From NCBI RefSeq assembly GCF_017355935.1, contig NZ_JAFIQT010000003.1, positions 317,450 to 381,449 of the forward strand: 64,000 nt of DNA, written 5' to 3'. The DNA is from Telluribacter humicola (GTDB lineage: Bacteria; Bacteroidota; Bacteroidia; Cytophagales; Spirosomataceae). Each line of letters opens with the position of its first letter. The first letter of the stretch is position 1. The notes below the pieces were generated by a model. It did no database searches, was not told where the DNA came from, and saw only the letters and a program-made list of their open reading frames with translations. This document shows, piece by piece, positions 58,148-64,000 of this stretch. Both the position numbers and the translations under genes were made by a program.

Positions 58148-61100
58148 TCAGTCCTGCTTTACAATTCGTCGTACTGCCACCCGGCCGCCGTTTTCAACCT
58201 GTATCAGGTATATACCCGAAGCCATGCGACTAAAGTCTACTTCTGTCCTGGTGGCGCGTACTTTCTTTTCCAGCACCGGCCGTCCACTTATATCAAACAC
58301 CCGTAACTGAGCTTCTCCCGCTACCAGCGAGGCCTCTATATCTACAATACAGGTGGTTTGTACCGGGCTTGGATATACCGTCAGCCATTTCGCATTCAGT
58401 ACCGGCTCTACCCCCAGGATAGGATCTACCTGCACGCGTGCCGTGCCGCTGGCCTTACCGGTACCACACTGGTTAGACACCGCTGCCACCGAGTAAGTAG
58501 TAGTAGTACCAGGCTTCACCGTTACAATATGCGGAGTTACACTGGTTGTGATAAGCGAATCACGCGTACCATTATTGAAGGTAAAGGTCCAGGGACCGTC
58601 ACCCGTCAGAGCTACACTCAGGTTAGCCGTTTCGCCAATCAGGATGGTAGTAGCACCCGTCAGCGTAGCTGTAGGTAGTGGACGTACTGTAACATTGACA
58701 GGGCTTATGCTTCCGCGCAATATAAACTGTGGGCTCTCCCCTACTACCCGTACAAAGTAGTTGCCGCCCCTGGTACTATCAGGTACGGTAGCTACGGCAT
58801 CGTTACCATTCTGGACAGTAGGTATGGTGTAGAAATTCCGGTCGGTGGTGTCTGGAGAGATCTGTACATTGAATTTGTTAGTAGATACGAATTCACCCGA
58901 TGCCTGGAAGGGGATCGTAAATGTTCTGCCGGCACACAGGCTGGCCGTAGTAGGGTTACCAGTGCTGATGGTTGGGATCAAAACAGTTACCATAGCACTA
59001 CCGTTAGGCGTTCCCTTACCACATTCGTTGGACACCTCCGTTACCAGGTAGGTAGTAGTGCGCTGCGGAGAAACCTGAACACGCAGAGGATTCTGAGAAG
59101 TACGTCCGGACAAACCATTGGATAGTACATAGCTCCATGGGCCATCGCCGGTAAAGTTTACCAGTATCTCGGCCGACTGCCCCAGACTAATGGCTTTATC
59201 TCCACCGATTGTAGCCGATGGCAGAGGCTTGATGCGTACTTTGATCTCTTCCTTAGGGCTTTCACACTTATTGCTACCTGTCTGGGTTACATAGAAAGAG
59301 TAAGTACCTACATTAGCCGTAAAAGGAGTAAAAGGATTAGTCTGTGACTCCGTTGATGCAGACTCACGGTACCACTTGAGATTTTCACCCTGCGCGGCGA
59401 GTGGACTAGCCGTGACATTCTGACAATACTCAATCGGTGAAGTAACAGCCGGCTTGGGAGTAGTATTGATACGAACCTTGATCTCAGCCCGATCTCCCAC
59501 GCAGCCTCTCAACGTCTGGCTTACATAATAAGAGGTAGTACCACCATCCTGTGTAGAGGGTACAGGTGCGTTAGCGGAAGCGGAACCACCAGTGGCATTA
59601 GTACCATACCAGTTGATAGTAGCCCCAGTCTCAGGGGTAGCCGCTAGCGGTGTGGCTGTAACAAACTGGCAATATTCTATCAGTGACTGCACAGTGGGTA
59701 GAGCAGGCAGACGCTTTACTTCCACCCGAAGCTGAGCTCTCGGTCCTTCACAACCTTTCACAGTTACCTGACTTACATAGTAAGAGGTAGTATCCACATT
59801 GAGCAGATTAACATTAGGGGCGGTAGTGTTGCCCGTACCACCACTGGCAGCTGTATACCAGCGGAAGGTATTGCCCGCAGCACCGGTAGCCGCCAAGGTA
59901 ATGTTTTGGGCCTGGCGTGTCTGACACTGCTCTACCGAGGTAACAGTAGGTTGTACAGGCAGCGGATTGATAACAACAGTAATCTTAGCCCGGGGGCTTT
60001 CGCAAGTAAGATTTGTTGTACCTACTGCTTTGGTTTGAGTTACAAAGTAAGAAGTGCTATCAGCCTTTGTGGTATTAGGTGTCGGAGCCGTAGTACTTGC
60101 AGTTCCACCCGTTGCTACAGTATACCATTTCAGATTATCGCCCTGAGCCGCAAGAGGTGTGGCCGTGGCATCCTTACAGTATTCTTCACGAGTACTCACA
60201 GTTGGCAGAGGAGTAGTATTGATACGTACTTTAATCTCGGCCCGGTCACTCTCGCACCCGTTCACCGTCTGACTCACATAGTACGAAGTAACGCCTCCTT
60301 CCTGTGTAGATGGTACCGGAGCAGTAGCGGAGCTGGTTCCACCGGTAGCATTGGTTCCATACCAGTTAGGGGTAGCTCCATTTGAGAAAGTAGGCTTTAA
60401 AGCAGTAGCCGTAGCAAACTGACAGTATACAACATCTTGCGTTCCTGTTGGCGAAGCAGGTAAAGGATTTACCCGAACATCAATTTTAGCTCTTGAACTT
60501 TCACACCCCTGAGGTGTTACCTGGCTGACGTAAAAGGTATGATTAGTAGCATTGACGAGGTCTATGACTGGAGCAGAGATAGCCGTACCACCGGTGGCTG
60601 CCTGATACCAGCGCAACTCGTTTCCGGCAGAAGCCGTAGCATTTAAAGTGCGAGAAGTAGCTGTTTTTGTCTGGCAGTATACAGCCGGACCATCAAGAGT
60701 AGGAGCAGCAGGAATAGCACTCGTAGTTACTTTTATTTCAGTGGGAGCACTTTCGCAGCCAAGGCCGTTTCTTTGAGTTACTTTATATACCTGCTCACCA
60801 ACTGTGTTAGTACCCGGGACAGGAGCGGTAGCCTGGGAATTACCATTGGGCAGGTACCATCGTAGCGTATTACCACTAGTGGCCGTAGCCGACAGAGCCT
60901 GAGCCGTAGCTCCCTGACAGTACCCTACTGTAGCCTGGGCTACAGCCGGGGCAGCAGGAGCGGGACTAATCGTTACAACAACAGTTTTTTTGACACTCTC
61001 ACATCCTCCCTTCGTTTGCGTCACATAGTAGGTACCCGCACTGGTAGGCTTAGGTGCTTCTGTCAGCAGATTATTAGATGAGTCGTACCAGCGCAGATTA

Positions 61101-62038
61101 TCACCAGTAGCTGTCAGCGTTGTGCTGGCACATACTTCAACAGGGCTTGTGGCAGTAGGTGCCGCCGGAACCTCACTTACGGTAACAGTAATGGTCACCT
61201 TTGAGCTTTCACAACCGCCTGAGTTTACCTGTGATACTTTATAGGTAGTTGTACCTGCTGATGAAGTAGAGGGCGTAGGAGCTTCGGTTAAAGGAGTATC
61301 ATTAGCTTGATACCATTTAAGGGTATTTCCTGAAGTAGCGGTGGCGCTAAGGGGAGTAGCCGTTTGTCCTACACAGTAGCTGTAGCTAGCCTGGGATACT
61401 GCAGGAGCAGCCGGAGCTGGCTTAATGGTAACCTCTATCTGGGCACGAGGGCTTTCACACCCTCCATTGCTTGACTGACTGACATAGTAGGAAGTTACCC
61501 CTGCTGCCGATGAACTGGGAGTAGGAGCCGTAGCGCTTGCAGTTCCGCCCGTAGCAGCAGTATACCATTTCAGGTTAGTACCCGTTGCCGTAAGTGGAGC
61601 TGTTGCTGCATTCTGACAATATTCTACATTGGCTACTGCCGGAGCGTCCGGTGCAGTCTGAATAGTAAGTACTGAGGTGCTGGCCGTACCCACTGTAAGG
61701 GGGTCTTTAGCTACAACACGTACTTTATAAGCAGTACCAGCTTCAACACCAATAGTAGGTATAGTTACTACCAGTGGGCTGGCGGCGCCGTTAGGCGTTA
61801 AGTTGAATACGTGTTCAAAGCTACCGGCAGCATTCGAAAGCTGTACAGTAAATTCATTGCCAGCATTAAAAGTACCCGTCTTAGTAAAGGGTACTGAAAT
61901 GGTCCCCCCCAGGCATACTACTGTCTTGTCCGGTACTCCGGTAGTAATGGTGGGTGTTGTTTGTGCCAAAGATTGACCAGCCCACAACCAACTGACAAAT
62001 AGCACTACCAGCCAACTAGTAAAAGTTTTTCCTTGCAT
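58148..62038 (-). CDS. Giant secreted Ig-like repeat protein with T9SS sorting domain
   Basis: A 1296-residue surface or secreted protein with a signal peptide to about residue 25 (GQSLAQT). An N-terminal beta domain (TITTGVPDKTVVCLGGTISV) is followed by ten Ig-like units of about 75-90 residues. Each begins with one Cys (EYCQNAATAPL type), has a K/RWY core (NLKWYTAATGG), a YYVSQ strand and a second Cys (GGCES). Two domains with a TGDGPW motif follow, separated by a second copy of the N-terminal domain type, and then a type A T9SS sorting domain (LTVYPSPVQTTCIVDIE to the end). Cys pairs within units probably form disulphides. No enzyme domain was seen, so adhesion or a structural role is inferred. 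Units 5-7 and 8-10 are a three-domain duplication. Confidence 0.88.
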   Translation of the reverse strand: MQGKTFTSWLVVLFVSWLWAGQSLAQTTPTITTGVPDKTVVCLGGTISVPFTKTGTFNAGNEFTVQLSNAAGSFEHVFNLTPNGAASPLVVTIPTIGVEAGTAYKVRVVAKDPLTVGTASTSVLTIQTAPDAPAVANVEYCQNAATAPLTATGTNLKWYTAATGGTASATAPTPSSSAAGVTSYYVSQSSNGGCESPRAQIEVTIKPAPAAPAVSQASYSYCVGQTATPLSATATSGNTLKWYQANDTPLTEAPTPSTSSAGTTTYKVSQVNSGGCESSKVTITVTVSEVPAAPTATSPVEVCASTTLTATGDNLRWYDSSNNLLTEAPKPTSAGTYYVTQTKGGCESVKKTVVVTISPAPAAPAVAQATVGYCQGATAQALSATATSGNTLRWYLPNGNSQATAPVPGTNTVGEQVYKVTQRNGLGCESAPTEIKVTTSAIPAAPTLDGPAVYCQTKTATSRTLNATASAGNELRWYQAATGGTAISAPVIDLVNATNHTFYVSQVTPQGCESSRAKIDVRVNPLPASPTGTQDVVYCQFATATALKPTFSNGATPNWYGTNATGGTSSATAPVPSTQEGGVTSYYVSQTVNGCESDRAEIKVRINTTPLPTVSTREEYCKDATATPLAAQGDNLKWYTVATGGTASTTAPTPNTTKADSTSYFVTQTKAVGTTNLTCESPRAKITVVINPLPVQPTVTSVEQCQTRQAQNITLAATGAAGNTFRWYTAASGGTGNTTAPNVNLLNVDTTSYYVSQVTVKGCEGPRAQLRVEVKRLPALPTVQSLIEYCQFVTATPLAATPETGATINWYGTNATGGSASANAPVPSTQDGGTTSYYVSQTLRGCVGDRAEIKVRINTTPKPAVTSPIEYCQNVTASPLAAQGENLKWYRESASTESQTNPFTPFTANVGTYSFYVTQTGSNKCESPKEEIKVRIKPLPSATIGGDKAISLGQSAEILVNFTGDGPWSYVLSNGLSGRTSQNPLRVQVSPQRTTTYLVTEVSNECGKGTPNGSAMVTVLIPTISTGNPTTASLCAGRTFTIPFQASGEFVSTNKFNVQISPDTTDRNFYTIPTVQNGNDAVATVPDSTRGGNYFVRVVGESPQFILRGSISPVNVTVRPLPTATLTGATTILIGETANLSVALTGDGPWTFTFNNGTRDSLITTSVTPHIVTVKPGTTTTYSVAAVSNQCGTGKASGTARVQVDPILGVEPVLNAKWLTVYPSPVQTTCIVDIEASLVAGEAQLRVFDISGRPVLEKKVRATRTEVDFSRMASGIYLIQVENGGRVAVRRIVKQD

Positions 62039-62056
62039 ATACCTGATTTTGAAGAG

Positions 62057-62087
62057 AAGGGTAATTTTTTGTTAAAAAATTGCCCTT
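62057..62087 (-). promoter_or_regulatory. Long A/T hairpin between two minus-strand genes
   Basis: AAGGGTAATTTTTT (62057-62070) pairs fully with AAAAAATTGCCCTT (62074-62087, one G-T) around a 3-nt loop. It lies 18 bp upstream of the Ig-repeat gene start and 50 bp past the GH3/beta-lactamase stop. It may be a terminator for the latter or a leader structure; the T-run is inside the stem, so a classical terminator is uncertain. Confidence 0.45.
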
Positions 62088-62137
62088 AAAGTTAGGTATA
62101 TTTTTTCAAAGAAAGATGCCAGGGGTGCAACCGGTGA

Positions 62138-64000
62138 CTAAAGCTTCAGGATCGAATCATACACCAGATCATGTACTTTACGACGCGTGCGGTGGCGGTT
62201 GATTCCGTTGTTCTCCATGTCGGGATGAATACGGTTGGAAAGAAAAACAAACACCAGTTCTTCGTCCGGATCTACCCACGCTACTGCTCCCGTGAAACCA
62301 GTATGCCCAAAGGAGTTGATGGAAGCCTTAGAAGAGACATAGGAGCTATTTCCGCTCACCGGCGCTTTATCCCATCCTAAGCCCCGATGGTGAATGTTAT
62401 CCTGCATACGGGCAAATAGCGGAACCGTCTCCGGCTGATAAAACTGTTTCCCGGCGTATATACCTTTCCACAAATTCATTTGCAGCAGGGTGGCTACTTC
62501 GAAGGCCGTTCCAAACAGGCCGGCATGACCGGAGACGCCTCCCTGAATAGCCGCCATCTGATCGTGAGCGGTTCCCTGGATCAGCTGACTCCGGAACCGG
62601 ATGTCCTGCTCAGTGGGTGCGATCAGATTCTGGGGGAAACGACGAAGCGGGTTGAAGCCAAGGCGGGTCAGTCCCAGGGGCTCATAGATATTTTGATGTA
62701 CAAACAGATCCAGGGGCTGAGCAGTCACGCGCTCCACGATTTTCTGCAGGGTGAGGAAGCCCAGATCACTGTATACATAGGAGTACTGTCCGGAACGTTC
62801 ACGGCGGTTATGAAGCGGCGACTCCACGACCCACTTCCATACTGAGTCACGCAGCGTAGGCTTGGCATGTAGCCGGGGCGCAACCTGCAGCGGGAATGTA
62901 CTATCGGCCGAAGCACTGTAGTACTCAGGGAGAAGTCCGCCGCCTCTGGTCATGGTACGCTCCCACAACTTAGGGTAAAAGGATACCAGGCCGGAGCGGT
63001 GCAGCAGGAGGTCACGGATAGTAAAGTACTGTTTGTTAGTAAAGCGGAGCTCCGGAAGGTACTCTGAGGCTTTTTTGTCCAGATCGATCAGCTTCCGATC
63101 GTAGAGCAGCATAACAGCCTGTAAGGTAGCGGCCACCTTGGTTACCGAAGCAAGATCATAGATAGTCTCTTCGTTTACACGCTCAGCCGAACGGTAGTTA
63201 AGGGTACCGTAGGATTTGTCGAACACGACTTTACCTTTTCTGGCCACCAATACCTGACAACCGGGAAACACATGCTCATTGATCGCTTCCGTGATTACAT
63301 AATCAATATTGTGCAGTATACGGCTACTCATACCTACACTCTCAGCCGACCCGTAGCTCATGCGGCCAATGGCTTGTGTTTCGTACCCGTGGCCCGGCTG
63401 GTAAGATAACACGGATACGGGTAGTACTCCCTGACCAGGTAAGGCTCCGAATATAACCTGTGCTGCGGCCATTTGTGAATCCTCGCCGTCCTGGTTGGCA
63501 CATAAAAGAACATCGGTTTCAGGGAAAAGCGGAATACTGTAAGGCGTACCAAACAAGGCCAGTACTACGCGCTTCCCCTGCTGTTTCATCCGGCTGATGA
63601 AGTTAACCGTACCGGCAGTTATACCGTGGTTACGGCGGGCCGAGGAGCTAATACCATGCACACTTACAATAATGGTTTCGTAGGCCTCCAGATGGGTCAT
63701 CATCTGAGCAATCTCTTCGTCTGTACTGGGCTTATCCGCAAAGGTATGGTGACGCATCGGGGCATAGTGAGCGATCATTTTCTGGAAGGCTGTACCGGTA
63801 CCAGCACCTATGGTTACCGAGGCTACCTTCATTCCCTCTATGCTTCGGATCGGCAGGAGACCATTATCATTACGAACCACAGTTACTGCCGCTTCGCTCA
63901 ACTCACGGATCAGCTCTTTGCTTTCGACATTGTTCAGATCCTGATACAGGTTTGCCAGCTCTATAGGCTTGTATTGATTTAATCCTGCCCAGTACTTAGC
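62138..64000 (-). CDS. GH3 / class C beta-lactamase fusion protein, 5' end outside the window
   Basis: The reading frame continues without a stop through 64000, so the N-terminus is missing; 620 codons are visible. The first part (AKYWAGLNQYKPIELANLYQ, then ELSEAAVTVVRNDNGLLPI) is the end of the GH3 (beta-N-acetylglucosaminidase-like) catalytic domain and the start of its C-terminal domain. From about 200 codons in, a serine-hydrolase domain follows with S-x-x-K in DLASVTKVAATLQ, Y-S in YSYVYSDLGFL (Y-x-D in place of Y-x-N) and HTGFTG near the end. Such fusions are common in Bacteroidota and are thought to act in peptidoglycan recycling, hydrolysing GlcNAc-MurNAc products. An apparent TTG start at 63901 is not the real start. 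Confidence 0.88.
   Translation of the reverse strand, partial: AKYWAGLNQYKPIELANLYQDLNNVESKELIRELSEAAVTVVRNDNGLLPIRSIEGMKVASVTIGAGTGTAFQKMIAHYAPMRHHTFADKPSTDEEIAQMMTHLEAYETIIVSVHGISSSARRNHGITAGTVNFISRMKQQGKRVVLALFGTPYSIPLFPETDVLLCANQDGEDSQMAAAQVIFGALPGQGVLPVSVLSYQPGHGYETQAIGRMSYGSAESVGMSSRILHNIDYVITEAINEHVFPGCQVLVARKGKVVFDKSYGTLNYRSAERVNEETIYDLASVTKVAATLQAVMLLYDRKLIDLDKKASEYLPELRFTNKQYFTIRDLLLHRSGLVSFYPKLWERTMTRGGGLLPEYYSASADSTFPLQVAPRLHAKPTLRDSVWKWVVESPLHNRRERSGQYSYVYSDLGFLTLQKIVERVTAQPLDLFVHQNIYEPLGLTRLGFNPLRRFPQNLIAPTEQDIRFRSQLIQGTAHDQMAAIQGGVSGHAGLFGTAFEVATLLQMNLWKGIYAGKQFYQPETVPLFARMQDNIHHRGLGWDKAPVSGNSSYVSSKASINSFGHTGFTGAVAWVDPDEELVFVFLSNRIHPDMENNGINRHRTRRKVHDLVYDSILKL

Noticed and set aside
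58148-62038. CRISPR-like or tandem DNA array
   Set aside because: The periodicity of about 240 bp is that of Ig-like protein units with diverged DNA, not short identical direct repeats with spacers.
63899-63901. TTG as the start of the GH3/beta-lactamase gene
   Set aside because: The frame stays open to the window edge and the upstream codons continue GH3-type sequence, so the gene is cut by the window.

Overview
The window looks like a chromosomal segment of a Bacteroidota bacterium, probably order Cytophagales (Spirosoma/Runella-like). The clues are C-terminal type IX secretion (T9SS) sorting domains on four large proteins, LytS/LytTR and PadR-permease signalling modules, several TAnnTTTG-type -7 promoter elements, weak Shine-Dalgarno sites and a MerR/CruF carotenoid pair. 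No phage, IS element, transposase or CRISPR array was seen. Assignments come from reading motifs, not from database searches.

Layout. 1-8.0 kb is an exopolysaccharide (EPS) locus: a Wzy/ligase-like membrane protein, two GT4 glycosyltransferases, a WcaF-like acetyltransferase, a VanZ-like protein, a WcaI-like glycosyltransferase and, behind a near-consensus sigma-54 promoter, the polyprenyl-phosphate sugar transferase. The first 4.9 kb is clearly more AT-rich than the rest. 8.4-13.8 kb holds a YjbH-like outer-membrane EPS factor split into two overlapping genes, flanked by two divergent lipoprotein paralogs of unknown family that both end in CHNQGGGK. 14.3-18.9 kb (minus strand) carries hemB and a two-component system with a four-helix-bundle gene inserted between kinase and regulator. 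19.1-28.8 kb has a T9SS protein, a PadR regulator with two tandem FtsX-type permeases, and a serine hydrolase/LytS/LytTR operon. 28.9-30.9 kb has adk and obgE. 31-36.5 kb has two paralogous secreted SASA-type esterases. 36.6-44.8 kb is a complex I operon, nuoA to nuoJ, that stops at a terminator without nuoK-N. 45-54.8 kb is mixed housekeeping: GMC oxidoreductase, CPBP protease, GDPD, NlpC/P60, HupE/UreJ, M1 peptidase, YheT hydrolase and a 2-hydroxyacid dehydrogenase. 54.8-56.6 kb has a CarH-like B12-binding MerR regulator and a CruF-like carotenoid gene. Then follow tRNA-His, sod, tadA, a 1296-aa Ig-repeat T9SS protein and a GH3/beta-lactamase fusion that runs off the right edge.

The most unusual feature is the intergenic DNA of 8-17 kb and 29.5-29.9 kb. 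It is packed with a dispersed heptamer repeat (TGACCAR, often carrying a GC-rich palindrome), mixed with polypyrimidine tracts, CACAGAG words and TGAAT words. The heptamer repeat abuts gene ends and supplies the last codons and stop codon of at least hemB and the histidine kinase. Two copies form a 14-bp inverted repeat around the four-helix-bundle gene. Together with the paired CHNQGGGK lipoproteins and the split YjbH, this is the part of the window most likely to hold something undescribed.
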